A stretch of DNA of 64,000 nt. It comes from Gemmatimonadaceae bacterium. Its GTDB lineage: Bacteria > Gemmatimonadota > Gemmatimonadetes > Gemmatimonadales > Gemmatimonadaceae. The notes beneath the pieces are model-generated. The model saw only the letters and a program-made list of their open reading frames with translations. It did not search any database and was not told the origin of the DNA. The position numbers and the translations under genes are program-made. The first letter of the stretch is position 1. Each line of letters begins with the position of its first letter. The stretch spans positions 310,001-374,000 of the forward strand of contig JADZAN010000002.1 of NCBI GenBank assembly GCA_020852815.1. The letters run 5' to 3'. Of the stretch, positions 8,474 to 17,174 are shown in pieces.

Positions 8474-9938
8474 CGCCCGCATCCTGATTGCCGACGACGA
8501 CACGTCGATCGTCCAGACGATGACGTGGGTCCTCAAGGAGCACGGCTACGAGGTGGCGGCCGCGCACCAGGGGGTGCGCGTCCTCGAGCTGATGGAGGAG
8601 CGCACCCCCGACCTGGTCTTGCTCGACGTGATGTTCCCGGACGCCGACGGCTACCAGATTCTCGAGCGCATCAAGGGCGACGAGCGCTTTCGTGACGTCC
8701 CGGTCCTCATGGTGTCGTCGTTGCCGCCGGAAGAGGCGGCGGTGCGCACGCTGGGACTGGGCGCGGCCGATTTCGTGAAGAAGCCGTTCCGCGTGAAGGA
8801 GCTCCTGGCGCGCATCCAGGCCCAACTGCGCATGCGGGCCATCCTGCGTTCGGCAAACGACACGTTGCGCCACGTGCAGACCGAGCTGCAACGCGTGCGC
8901 GAGGAGGCGGAGAACCGGCGCAAGCTGGTCGACATCCTGCACGACGTGACCGATGATCTCTCGTCGGACGAGATCTACCACCTCCTGGCGCGCCGCGTGG
9001 CGCGCGCGCTCGACCTCACGCATTGTTCCGTGATCCTCGCCCGCGTGGGCGAACGCCCGCGTGTAGTCGCGACGGCGTTCGAGCAGGCGTCGCTGCGCAA
9101 TTTCGAGTTGGACCTGGATCGCTATCCGGAGATCCGCGCCGCGCTGGACAGCGGGCGCCCGGTGCTGGTGGAGGACGTGATGACGTCGCCGCTGTATGCC
9201 GACGTGCGGCAGCGCTGGGTGCGTGACGGGACGATGGTCTCGACGCGCTCGGTCATTGCGCTCCCGTTCGCGCTCGACCAGACGCAGGCGGGGGTCTTCT
9301 TCCTGCGCCGCGCGCTGAACGAGCCGCCGCTCACGCCGGAGGACATCGAGTTCGCCGACACGGTGGTGAAGGCGGCGGTGGCGGCGGTGCAGCGCGCCAA
9401 GGTCCTCGAGACGACGATGGCCGACAACCGGCGCCTCGAGGTGCTGGCGCACACCGATCCGCTGACCGCGGTGCTCAATCGTCGCGCGCTGACGGAGCGC
9501 CTGGCCTCCGAACTCGACCGCGTGCGGCGCTACGAGTCGCAGGTCTCGGTGCTCCTGATCGACATCGATCACTTCAAGCGCGTGAACGACAGCTACGGCC
9601 ACCTGGTGGGCGACGACGTCCTGATGGACGTGGGGGCGTTGCTCCAGAGTGCGGTGCGGTCGGTGGACGTGGTGGCGCGCTACGGCGGCGAGGAGTTTGT
9701 CATCGCGCTCCCCGAAACGGGGCTGATGGGCGCGACGGCCTTCGCCGAGCGCATTCGTGAGTTGATCGAGGCGCATCCGTTCCAGCACGCCGGGGGGAGC
9801 GTTTTGCGCCTGACGGCAAGCGTCGGCGTGGCGACCTATCCCTCGCCGGGGCTCGACAGCGTCGAGGACCTGCTGGCCACGGCGGACCAGGCGCTGTACC
9901 GTGCCAAGGCGGAGGGGCGGAACCGAGTCAGGACCTAA
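8466..9938 (+). CDS. response regulator with REC-GAF-GGDEF domains (diguanylate cyclase)
   Basis: The 490-residue protein has a receiver domain (1-120) with acidic DDD at 10-12, phospho-acceptor Asp54 in LLDVMFPD and the conserved Lys in VKKPF. A coiled-coil linker follows, then a GAF-like domain at about 150-310 and a GGDEF domain at about 325-490. The active-site motif is GGEEF (about 407-411), which is catalytically competent for making c-di-GMP from two GTP. An RxxD (R-S-V-D) sits exactly five residues before it, the product-inhibition I-site. No histidine kinase is nearby, so it is an orphan regulator. It overlaps the dehydratase end by 8 bases and is probably translationally coupled to it. 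Confidence 0.9.
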   Translation: MASARILIADDDTSIVQTMTWVLKEHGYEVAAAHQGVRVLELMEERTPDLVLLDVMFPDADGYQILERIKGDERFRDVPVLMVSSLPPEEAAVRTLGLGAADFVKKPFRVKELLARIQAQLRMRAILRSANDTLRHVQTELQRVREEAENRRKLVDILHDVTDDLSSDEIYHLLARRVARALDLTHCSVILARVGERPRVVATAFEQASLRNFELDLDRYPEIRAALDSGRPVLVEDVMTSPLYADVRQRWVRDGTMVSTRSVIALPFALDQTQAGVFFLRRALNEPPLTPEDIEFADTVVKAAVAAVQRAKVLETTMADNRRLEVLAHTDPLTAVLNRRALTERLASELDRVRRYESQVSVLLIDIDHFKRVNDSYGHLVGDDVLMDVGALLQSAVRSVDVVARYGGEEFVIALPETGLMGATAFAERIRELIEAHPFQHAGGSVLRLTASVGVATYPSPGLDSVEDLLATADQALYRAKAEGRNRVRT

Positions 9939-9965
9939 CGTAACATCACCCGGCGTCACACGACG

Positions 9966-10042
9966 TGCAGGCGTGCGTGCAGGCGTGCGTGCGAGCGTGC
10001 AGGCGTCAATGCAGGCACGCATGCCGCCATGAGTGCAAGCGT
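9966..10042 (+). repeat. degenerate GTGCAGGCGTGC tandem repeat
   Basis: Between the diguanylate cyclase stop and the ribosome-binding site of the sugar dehydrogenase the sequence cycles through about six imperfect copies of GTGCAGGCGTGC/GTGCGAGCGTGC, ending in GCACGCATGC. It can be read as Cys/Arg-rich peptide in frame with the next gene, but the lipoprotein signal and AAGGAGG place the true start after it. Confidence 0.6.
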
Positions 10043-10054
10043 GAAGGAGGAGCG

Positions 10055-11224
10055 ATGCGGCAGATCCGAACCACCGCACTGGTTGTGTTGCTCGCCGGCT
10101 GTTCGGCGGCGGGGGAGTCTGGGGCGCAGGCGCGTGCGCCTGGCGAGCGCGCCGCGGCAGGGCGCTCTCCGCACCTGACGCAGCAGACGTTTGACGGAAA
10201 GCTGTGGGCGCCGGTTGGTTTCTCCGTGCGCGAGTTTGCCCGCGTGGCCGGCGTGCGCGCCATGACGCTTGGGCCGGACGGCGCGATCTACGTGTCGCGC
10301 CCCAGGGCCAACGAGATCGTGCGCCTTGTCGACGCCAATGGTGATGGCGTGGCGGAGACACAGGCGACCGTCGTGGACGGGCTGGACCGTCCGCATGGGC
10401 TGACCTTTCGCGACGGCTGGCTCTACATCGCGAATACAGGGGCCGTCGTGCGCGTGCGCCTCGACGCGTCGGCAGGGATGCGGGCGATGGGGCGGCCGGA
10501 GACGGTCGCCAGGTACAGCGGCGGCGGCGGGCATTGGACGCGCACCGTGATCTTCGGGCAGGATGGCGGGATGTACGTCTCCATCGGTTCGACGTGCAAC
10601 ATTTGCGAGGAGCGGACGCCGGATCGGGCTGCCGTGATGCGCTTCGACGCCGATGGCTCACACGGGCGCGTGTATGCCAGCGGGCTGCGCAACGCGGTGG
10701 GCATGGCGTTGCACCCGACGACGGGGAAGATCTGGGTCACGCAGAACGAGCGGGACAACCTCGAGCCCTCGCACGAGGACCTGCCGTTCGAGGAGATCAA
10801 CATCCTGCAGGATGGCGGGCAGTACGGCTGGCCGTACTGCCACGGCGATCGCGTGCCCAATCCCGAGTATGGCGACCAGCGACGTTGCGATGCGACGATT
10901 CCGCCGGCCTACAAGCTGCAAGCGCATTCGGCGCCGCTGGGCATTGCCTTCCTCGACCGTGCGACGGCGCTGCCGGCGGAGTACCGCGGCGACGCGCTCG
11001 TGGCGTTCCACGGGTCGTGGAACCGCGATGTCCCGACCGGAGCCAAGGTCGTGCGGCTCAAGATAGCGAATGGCGTGCCGGTTGGCGTCGAGGACTTCCT
11101 GGTGGGGTGGCAGGACGCGAACGGGAGACGCTGGGGGCGCCCGGTGGATGTCGTCGTGGCGCGCGATGGGGCGGTGCTCGTCTCCGACGACCAGACGGGG
11201 ATCATCTACCGGGTGACGCGCTGA
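10055..11224 (+). CDS. PQQ-dependent sugar/sorbosone dehydrogenase-family lipoprotein
   Basis: The protein is 389 residues. The N-terminus is a lipoprotein signal (LVVLLAGC, Cys15), so it should be anchored in the periplasm. The body matches the soluble glucose/sorbosone dehydrogenase six-bladed propeller: RPHGLTF, GLRNAVGMALHP, YGWPYCHGD, AFHGSWNR and the closing VSDDQTGIIYRV are family landmarks. It would oxidise an aldose or sorbosone using PQQ, but no pqq biosynthesis genes are in the window. ATG at 10055 is supported by AAGGAGG 4 bases upstream; the longer reading frame runs through the tandem repeat. Its stop overlaps the aminopeptidase start (TGATG). Confidence 0.85.
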   Translation: MRQIRTTALVVLLAGCSAAGESGAQARAPGERAAAGRSPHLTQQTFDGKLWAPVGFSVREFARVAGVRAMTLGPDGAIYVSRPRANEIVRLVDANGDGVAETQATVVDGLDRPHGLTFRDGWLYIANTGAVVRVRLDASAGMRAMGRPETVARYSGGGGHWTRTVIFGQDGGMYVSIGSTCNICEERTPDRAAVMRFDADGSHGRVYASGLRNAVGMALHPTTGKIWVTQNERDNLEPSHEDLPFEEINILQDGGQYGWPYCHGDRVPNPEYGDQRRCDATIPPAYKLQAHSAPLGIAFLDRATALPAEYRGDALVAFHGSWNRDVPTGAKVVRLKIANGVPVGVEDFLVGWQDANGRRWGRPVDVVVARDGAVLVSDDQTGIIYRVTR

Positions 11225-12939
11225 TGCGGCGCGGGGCGGTGGGAGCGGTGGCGAGGGCGGCGGCGAGAGCAGCAGTGAGGGCGGGAGGGGCGGTGTCCGC
11301 GGTCGCGCTTGGCGTGTCGCTCGCTGCGTCGCTTGCGGGCGCGCAGGGGTCGCGGCCGAGCCGGACTGGGGGGAGCCGGCCGGGGATAGATGTGCAGCAC
11401 TATGACTTCCGCGTCGATTTCTCGGAGCGTGGGCTCGACGATTCGGTGCGAGTGTCGAGCACGCTGACGGTGTTTCGATCTGGGCGGGTGGATACGCTGC
11501 GGTTGGACCTTGGGGGTGGGATGCGGGTGGAGGGAGTCGAAGTAAATGACCGGTCGGTTACTTTTGGGCGCGACTCCGCCTCGCTCCGCATCCCCCTCCC
11601 CAACGGCTCGATCGACACCCTCCGCGTCGCCGTTCGCGTCATCGGTCGCCCCACCGACGGCCTCATCATCCGCCGCGACTCCGCCGGCACCTGGACCGCA
11701 TTCGCCGACCACTTTCCCGATCGGGCACGCGCCTGGCTCCCCACGGTCGATCACCCCTCGGACAAGGCCACCGTCGCCTGGACGGTGCGATCGCCCGCCA
11801 CGCATCGCGTCATCGCCAACGGCGAGCTGCTGGAAGAGACCCCGGAGCCGGCCGCTGCCGGACACCCGGCAATGCTCCTCACGCGCTGGCGATCGCTCCG
11901 CCCCCTCTACACCGCCGTGATGGTCATCGGCGTCGCCCCGTTCGCCGACTACGAACTGGGGCGCACGGCCTGCGGACTTGGCGAACTCCCGGGGTGCGTC
12001 TCGCAGAGCGTCTGGCTCTCCCCCGACGTGCGTCCGTCCATGCCGGGTGCGTTCGCGCGCGCCGGGGACATCGTTGCGCTCTTCTCGCGCCAGGTTGGCC
12101 CCTTCCCCTACGAGAAGCTCTCCCACGTCCAGAGCTCGACGCGCTACGGCGGGATGGAGAACGCATCGGTCATCTTCTACGCCGACCGCATCTACCGTAC
12201 GCGCACCATGTCCGAGGGGCTCATCGCCCACGAGACGGCGCACCAGTGGTTCGGCGACGCGGTCACCACGAAAGAGTGGCCGCACGTCTGGCTCTCCGAG
12301 GGGTTCGCAACCTACTTCGCCGCACTCTGGACCGAGCACGCCCACGGCGATTCAGCCTTCCTCGCCGAGATGCGGCGCATGCGGCAGTCGGTCCTCGACG
12401 ACTCGCTCGCGATCATCAAGCCCGTCGTCGATGAATCGCTGAGCGACCTGCGCTACGTCCTCAATGGACTCGTCTACCAGAAGGCCGGATTCGTCCTCCA
12501 CATGCTGCGACGCGAGGTAGGCGACAGCGCGTTCTATCGCGGCGTCCGCGCGTACTACGCCCGCTACCGGCACGGCAACGCACTCACCGACGATTTCGCC
12601 CGCGAGATGGAGTTGGCGTCGGGGACAAAGCTGGCGTGGTTCTTCGACCAGTGGATGCGCCGCCCGGGTTGGGCCGATCTCACGGTGGGTTGGCGGTGGG
12701 ACGCAACGCAGAAGCGCCTCCTGATCACCGCGTCGCAGGGGGGCATCGCGGCACCCTATCGCGTGAACCTGTCGATGGACTTGACCGATGTTCGCGGAAA
12801 GGTGCACCGCCTGCGCGTCACGATTCCGGCAGCGCGCGTCGCCACGATTCCCGTCCCGCTCCCGGTCGACGGGGCCCCGCGGTCCATCACCTTCGACGCC
12901 GACGTCTCGCTCCTGGGGCGCCTCAAGACGTCGCCGTAG
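11224..12939 (+). CDS. secreted M1-family zinc metallopeptidase (aminopeptidase)
   Basis: The 571-residue protein begins with an alanine-rich signal peptide ending L-A-G-A-Q. It carries the full M1 signature: the GGMENAS exopeptidase motif (about residue 309), the HETAHQWFGD zinc site (His336, His340) and the second-helix glutamate in WLSEGFATYF (about 359). It would release N-terminal amino acids from peptides in the periplasm. Length fits the short M1 type without a large C-terminal helical domain; the region after about 480 is a beta domain. The start overlaps the sugar dehydrogenase stop by one base. The first 300 bases are rich in GCG/GGG repeats and differ in codon choice from the rest. 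Confidence 0.9.
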   Translation: MRRGAVGAVARAAARAAVRAGGAVSAVALGVSLAASLAGAQGSRPSRTGGSRPGIDVQHYDFRVDFSERGLDDSVRVSSTLTVFRSGRVDTLRLDLGGGMRVEGVEVNDRSVTFGRDSASLRIPLPNGSIDTLRVAVRVIGRPTDGLIIRRDSAGTWTAFADHFPDRARAWLPTVDHPSDKATVAWTVRSPATHRVIANGELLEETPEPAAAGHPAMLLTRWRSLRPLYTAVMVIGVAPFADYELGRTACGLGELPGCVSQSVWLSPDVRPSMPGAFARAGDIVALFSRQVGPFPYEKLSHVQSSTRYGGMENASVIFYADRIYRTRTMSEGLIAHETAHQWFGDAVTTKEWPHVWLSEGFATYFAALWTEHAHGDSAFLAEMRRMRQSVLDDSLAIIKPVVDESLSDLRYVLNGLVYQKAGFVLHMLRREVGDSAFYRGVRAYYARYRHGNALTDDFAREMELASGTKLAWFFDQWMRRPGWADLTVGWRWDATQKRLLITASQGGIAAPYRVNLSMDLTDVRGKVHRLRVTIPAARVATIPVPLPVDGAPRSITFDADVSLLGRLKTSP

Positions 12940-12949
12940 CGAAGGGTCG

Positions 12950-13040
12950 CGCGCGGGCGCACGGGCGCGCACGGGCGCGCACGGGGCGGCGCACGGGGGC
13001 ACGTACGCGGGACGCGTGCGTACGCAGACGCGACAGAGGC
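12950..13040 (+). repeat. GGGCGCGCAC-type short tandem repeat
   Basis: Just after the aminopeptidase stop, GGGCGCACGGGCGCGCAC units recur three to four times, followed by a small CGTACGCG/ACGCGTGCGTACG inverted repeat. Nothing else is visible in this 180-bp gap; it may act as a hairpin-type transcription end. Confidence 0.45.
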
Positions 13041-13119
13041 AGGTGCAATCCCTGCGTTCGGACGCTCGGTCCGGTTAGCTTACGCTTTCACCTGTCCCGA
13101 AACCGAGAAGGTCCCTCCC

Positions 13120-14262
13120 ATGCGGATGCTCGTTCTTGGCGCCGGCCTCCAAGGCTCGGCCTGCGCCTTCGATCTCTTGCAGCAAGCCGACGTCCAGGAA
13201 GTCCGGATCGCCGACCTCCACGTCGACCACCTCCCCCCGTTCCTGACCCCCTACCTGGGCGGGCGCCTGGTGCCCACCGTGCTCGATGTCCGCGATCGGA
13301 ACGCTGTCCTCGCGGCCATGAACGGCGTGACCGCCGTGATGAGCGCCATCCCGTACTACTTCAACGAGTCGCTGGCTGCGCTGGCGGTCGAGGCCGGGGT
13401 GCACTTCTCCGACCTGGGCGGCAACACCGAGATCGTCTTCAACCAGAAGAAGCTCCACGACGCCGCCAAGGCGAAAGGAGTCTCGATCATTCCGGACTGC
13501 GGCGTGGCCCCAGGAATGGTGAACATCCTCGCCGAGTACGGCATCGAGCAATTGGACTCGGTTGAGGCGGTGAAGATCTTCGTGGGCGGGCTTCCGCAGT
13601 TCCCCGAGCCGCCGCTCAACTACCAGATCGTCTACTCGCTCGAGGGTGTGCTCGACTACTACACGACGCTCTCCTGGGTGGTGCGCGACGGCAAGCGCAC
13701 GCAGGTAAAGGCGCTCTCGGAGCTGGAAACGGTCACATTCCCGGCACCGGTTGGCGACCTCGAGGCCTTTCACACCGCCGGCGGGCTCTCCACCATGGCG
13801 TTCCGCTATGAGGGGAAGATCCCGACGATGGAATACAAGACGCTGCGCTACCCGGGGCACGCGAAGATCATGGAAGCGATTCGCGAGCTCGGGCTGCTCG
13901 AGCTGGAGAAGGTGGACGTGAAGGGCGTGTCGGTCTCGCCGCGCGACGTCGCCGTTGCCGTGATGGGGCCGCGGCTCACGAAGAAGAAGCCGGACCTTGT
14001 CGCGCTGCGCGTGAGCGTCACCGGCACCAAGGGCGGGAAGCCGGCCACGATTGCCTGGAACCTGGTCGATCGCTTCGACGAGCAACACGGAATCTCGGCG
14101 ATGATGCGTACCACCGGCTACTCGCTCGCGATCACCGGGTTGTTCCAGGGGCGCGGTCGCATCGCCGCGGGCGTCCTCACGCCTGACGAGAGCATGCCGG
14201 GCGCCGACTACATTGCCGCCCTGGCGGCGCGCGGCGTCGTGCTGGAGGAGTCGCGCTCGTAA
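13120..14262 (+). CDS. saccharopine dehydrogenase-family oxidoreductase (lysine 6-dehydrogenase-like)
   Basis: The 380-residue protein begins directly with a Rossmann dinucleotide-binding motif (VLGAGLQGSACA, G-x-G-x-x-G). It continues through the saccharopine dehydrogenase NADP-binding domain (VDVRD...AVMSAIPYYFN), the GGN motif and the PDCGVAPGMVN segment characteristic of lysine 6-dehydrogenase-like members. The C-terminal half is the substrate domain. It probably oxidises an amino acid such as lysine or a related imino compound with NAD(P). ATG at 13120 opens the Rossmann strand; a second ATG two codons later is equally possible. A 12-bp-stem terminator follows, so it is likely monocistronic. 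Confidence 0.8.
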   Translation: MRMLVLGAGLQGSACAFDLLQQADVQEVRIADLHVDHLPPFLTPYLGGRLVPTVLDVRDRNAVLAAMNGVTAVMSAIPYYFNESLAALAVEAGVHFSDLGGNTEIVFNQKKLHDAAKAKGVSIIPDCGVAPGMVNILAEYGIEQLDSVEAVKIFVGGLPQFPEPPLNYQIVYSLEGVLDYYTTLSWVVRDGKRTQVKALSELETVTFPAPVGDLEAFHTAGGLSTMAFRYEGKIPTMEYKTLRYPGHAKIMEAIRELGLLELEKVDVKGVSVSPRDVAVAVMGPRLTKKKPDLVALRVSVTGTKGGKPATIAWNLVDRFDEQHGISAMMRTTGYSLAITGLFQGRGRIAAGVLTPDESMPGADYIAALAARGVVLEESRS

Positions 14263-14297
14263 GGCAGGGCGTCGCTCAGCGCGGCTCGGCAGGTGCA

Positions 14298-14333
14298 ACG
14301 GCCCCGCACGCCATCGTTGGTGTGCGGGGCCGT
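14298..14333 (+). terminator. hairpin terminator after the saccharopine dehydrogenase-like gene
   Basis: ACGGCCCCGCAC and GTGCGGGGCCGT form a perfect 12-bp stem with a 12-base loop, 36 bases after the stop. There is no T-run, but stem strength and position support a transcription end. Confidence 0.65.
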
Positions 14334-14409
14334 CTGCGTCATTCCTCGCAGGGCTGCTGAACACGCATGCCGTGCATCACACGTATCACCCAACCGAGGA
14401 GGAGACGGT

Positions 14410-15117
14410 ATGTCACGGGTCATCCTCGTCCTGTCGGCGACAGGCAACGTCGGGCGGCCGTTGATCAGGCAACTTGTTGCCCGTGGAGAGCCGGTCAAGG
14501 CGGCCTCTCGTGGAGGGAGCGACTTCGAGGGCGCTGTGGGTGTTGCGTGCGACTTTGCCGATCCCACCACCTGGGCGGCCGCGTTCGATGGCGTGGACTG
14601 CGTGTTCGTCATGTTGCCGACCGGCTTCGCGGGAGCGACGGCGATGCAGGAACGCATCATTCGATACGCGGTGGAACGCCGGTGCAAGATCGTTCTTCAG
14701 ACCATCGTCGAAGGCTACGGAGGCGCCGCGGGGGATGTCCACGCGAGCCCGTACCTCGGCGCGGAACGTCTCCTGGCGACCGCTGGCGTCCCCTTCGTCA
14801 TTCTCCGGCTCGGCTGGTTCATGGACAACTTCCGCACCGGCGGCGATGCGCTGACGTTCAGCGAAACCGCGCAAGCATTCGCCGAGGTGCTGGGGCGACC
14901 CATGGAGTTTCGCGCAACCACAGTCAACGCCTTCACCGATGCACTGGTTGCAGCGGGGATGCCGCGCGAGCAGACGGCGGGTCTCGTGGGTGCGCTCGAA
15001 CAGGTGGAGATGGGAGCGGCGGGGGACGTCTTTCACGACGTCGAGCGACTATTACGCAAGCCGCCCCGCACCATTCGGCAGTATGTCGCCGACAACGTGG
15101 CGATCTTCTCCGCCTGA
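14410..15117 (+). CDS. NmrA-like NAD(P)-binding protein with an internal deletion
   Basis: The first half has the atypical-SDR nucleotide motif (SATGNVGRPL, G-x-x-G-x-x-G), then FVMLPTGF and the conserved LGWFMDNF. In normal NmrA/quinone-oxidoreductase-2-like proteins about 60-70 residues lie between this last motif and the G-x-ALTFxExAxxxxxVLGRP segment. Here the two are joined almost directly (FRTGGDALTFSETAQ), giving 235 residues instead of about 290. The frame is kept and no stop is introduced, so it may still fold, but part of the substrate-binding region is gone. GGAG lies 5 bases before ATG 14410. Confidence 0.75.
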   Translation: MSRVILVLSATGNVGRPLIRQLVARGEPVKAASRGGSDFEGAVGVACDFADPTTWAAAFDGVDCVFVMLPTGFAGATAMQERIIRYAVERRCKIVLQTIVEGYGGAAGDVHASPYLGAERLLATAGVPFVILRLGWFMDNFRTGGDALTFSETAQAFAEVLGRPMEFRATTVNAFTDALVAAGMPREQTAGLVGALEQVEMGAAGDVFHDVERLLRKPPRTIRQYVADNVAIFSA

Positions 15118-15170
15118 AGGCCCACTCGCCTGGCGCTACGTGACCCGGGACGTGCCTGACGAGCCGCGCG

Positions 15171-17111
15171 TCAGCGGCTCCACCCCGCGAGCGTGGCGCC
15201 CATGGCATCGATGGTCTCGCGGGCATGCCAGCGATCGCGCCCGTTGTACAGGAAGGAGAAGGCGAGGAGTTCCCCGTTCGCCGCCGTCACGAAGCCGCCG
15301 AGTGCGATGACTTCGTTGGTGGTCCCCGTCTTGGCGTGCAGGTTGCCGGCGGCGGGGGTGGCGATCATGCGTCGGAGTAGCGTCTCAGACTGTCCAGCGA
15401 CAGGAAGCGACTCATGGAACTCGCGCCCCCACGGCGCCCGGTTCGCGTAGCCCAGGAGCTGCACGAGCGAGCGCGGCGTGATGCGGTCCATGGAGGAGAG
15501 GCCGCTGCCATCGGCGGCGTTCACCGACTCGGGACGCGCCCCCACCTTCTGCGCCATGAACTCGCGCAGGAGTGTGTTGGCGCGCTCCGCCGATCCCACA
15601 CCGTCAGGTGCACCGGTGCGCGCGGCGTTGCGCAGCAGCAACTCGGCGATGTGGTTCACGCTCTCCCGGTTCATGTCGTTCGTGAGCGCCCAGAGCGGTG
15701 GCGACCGGAAGGTGGCGAGCCTGGTCGCCGCCGGCGGTGTGGCACCGAGGCGCAGCTCACCGTCGACCGCGATCCCCTCTCGTTCGAGTGCCTTGCGGAA
15801 GGCGCCGGTCGTGAAGAGAGCCGGGTCGTCGACCACGACCTGGTAGACCTTGGGCTCCGAGCGCACGCCGATGGTCCCGCGCGCGACCACGGTGCCGTCG
15901 CTGGTGCGCGAGACGGTGAGCTTCCCGCCGCGCCCGGCTCCGGTGCGCGTGTTGTTGATGACCTTGTAGGCGACGGTCGCCGGCTGCAACGTCACCACCG
16001 CGGCGCGCCCAGACCGCCCGGGCGCGATGACCACGTTCAGCAGGTTCTCGTTGAGCGAGAGCGATGAGACACGCGAGGCGTACGAGTCATCGAGGTAGCG
16101 CGACAGCCATCCGTCGGGAATCGGCTTGCGCTCGAAGGCGCCATCGTCGCCCACCACGTCGCCGCTCACGCGCTTGATCCCGGCCGCGGACACGAGGCGT
16201 GCGAGCGCGCGCATGGCCGCCTCGGGGCCGCCCCGCATGTAGCGCGCGGACATCGACGGATCGCCGCCGCCGCGCAGGAAGAGCGAGCCGCGCAGCGTGC
16301 CATCGTCCTCGACGGCACCGTCACGCAGGATGTCGGTGCCGATCTGGTAGCTCGGCCCCAGTCGATCGAAGGCGAGTGCGGTCGTGAAGAGCTTGAACGT
16401 GGATGCCGGGAGCATCGGCGCGTCGGGGCGATACGAGAAGAGCGTATCGCCGCGCGAGAGCGATGAGACGACCACGCCCCACACCCCCTCGACCGTGCGC
16501 GCATTGAGGAGGAAGGCCAGGTCGTTGGAGAGCGCGATCTCGCCGCGGGGCGTTGTGTGGGCAAGGACCGGGACCGCCTTCACCGGACGCCGCGCCACGC
16601 GCGATGTGCGACGCCGTCCACCAGCGGTCCGCGACGATCGCACCGTCGACGATCGCGCCGTCGACGATCGCGCCGTCGACGACCTGGTCTTGGCACCGGC
16701 GGTCGCGCGACTCGGCGCCGGCTTCCTGGTCCCCTTTCGCGTTGCCTTGGGCGCGGGCTTCTTCGTTGTCGCCGCGCGCTTGGCCTTGGTGCCAGACGGC
16801 TTGCTCCGCTGCGTCCCCTTTCGTTCTGTGAGGGGCGTCGGGGCGACCGTTCGGCGCTCATGCCAGCCCGCCACAGCGCGTGAGTCGATGAGCGGCGACG
16901 TGGGGCGCGAGGTGAGCGGATCGAGCGCGGCACCTTGGGCGCGTGGCGCGAGGAGCGACGACGCGAGGACGATCCCCAACGATGCCATGCGCCAACGCCT
17001 GGTCCCCGCAGCGCCTGCGAGGCTCGGCTCAACCGTTGGGTGGCCGGCACTGCGCGCGCTGGGCATGCGGCGGGCGAACACGGCAAGTCGTGCCAGGGAG
17101 CGCTTTGGCAT
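15171..17111 (-). CDS. dacB: D-alanyl-D-alanine carboxypeptidase/endopeptidase, PBP4 type
   Basis: The 646-residue protein is a class C penicillin-binding protein acting on periplasmic peptidoglycan. Three active-site motifs are visible: STFK (Ser about 237), SVN in RESVNHIAELLLR (about 482) and HAKTGT near residue 594, plus DGSGLS. The family is usually about 480 residues; the extra length is an N-terminal signal/membrane region (about 42-60) followed by a Lys/Arg/Ser/Thr-rich linker at about 95-175 with three near-identical RSSTA repeats encoded by a 15-bp DNA repeat near 16637-16685. AGGAGG lies 10 bases before ATG 17111. It is convergent with the NmrA-like gene. Confidence 0.88.
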   Translation of the reverse strand: MPKRSLARLAVFARRMPSARSAGHPTVEPSLAGAAGTRRWRMASLGIVLASSLLAPRAQGAALDPLTSRPTSPLIDSRAVAGWHERRTVAPTPLTERKGTQRSKPSGTKAKRAATTKKPAPKATRKGTRKPAPSRATAGAKTRSSTARSSTARSSTVRSSRTAGGRRRTSRVARRPVKAVPVLAHTTPRGEIALSNDLAFLLNARTVEGVWGVVVSSLSRGDTLFSYRPDAPMLPASTFKLFTTALAFDRLGPSYQIGTDILRDGAVEDDGTLRGSLFLRGGGDPSMSARYMRGGPEAAMRALARLVSAAGIKRVSGDVVGDDGAFERKPIPDGWLSRYLDDSYASRVSSLSLNENLLNVVIAPGRSGRAAVVTLQPATVAYKVINNTRTGAGRGGKLTVSRTSDGTVVARGTIGVRSEPKVYQVVVDDPALFTTGAFRKALEREGIAVDGELRLGATPPAATRLATFRSPPLWALTNDMNRESVNHIAELLLRNAARTGAPDGVGSAERANTLLREFMAQKVGARPESVNAADGSGLSSMDRITPRSLVQLLGYANRAPWGREFHESLPVAGQSETLLRRMIATPAAGNLHAKTGTTNEVIALGGFVTAANGELLAFSFLYNGRDRWHARETIDAMGATLAGWSR

Positions 17112-17174
17112 CTCGAGTCGACCTCCTCCTGCCTCGCCCCGGATGCGCCACGAACGCTGCCGCTGCGAAGCCCG

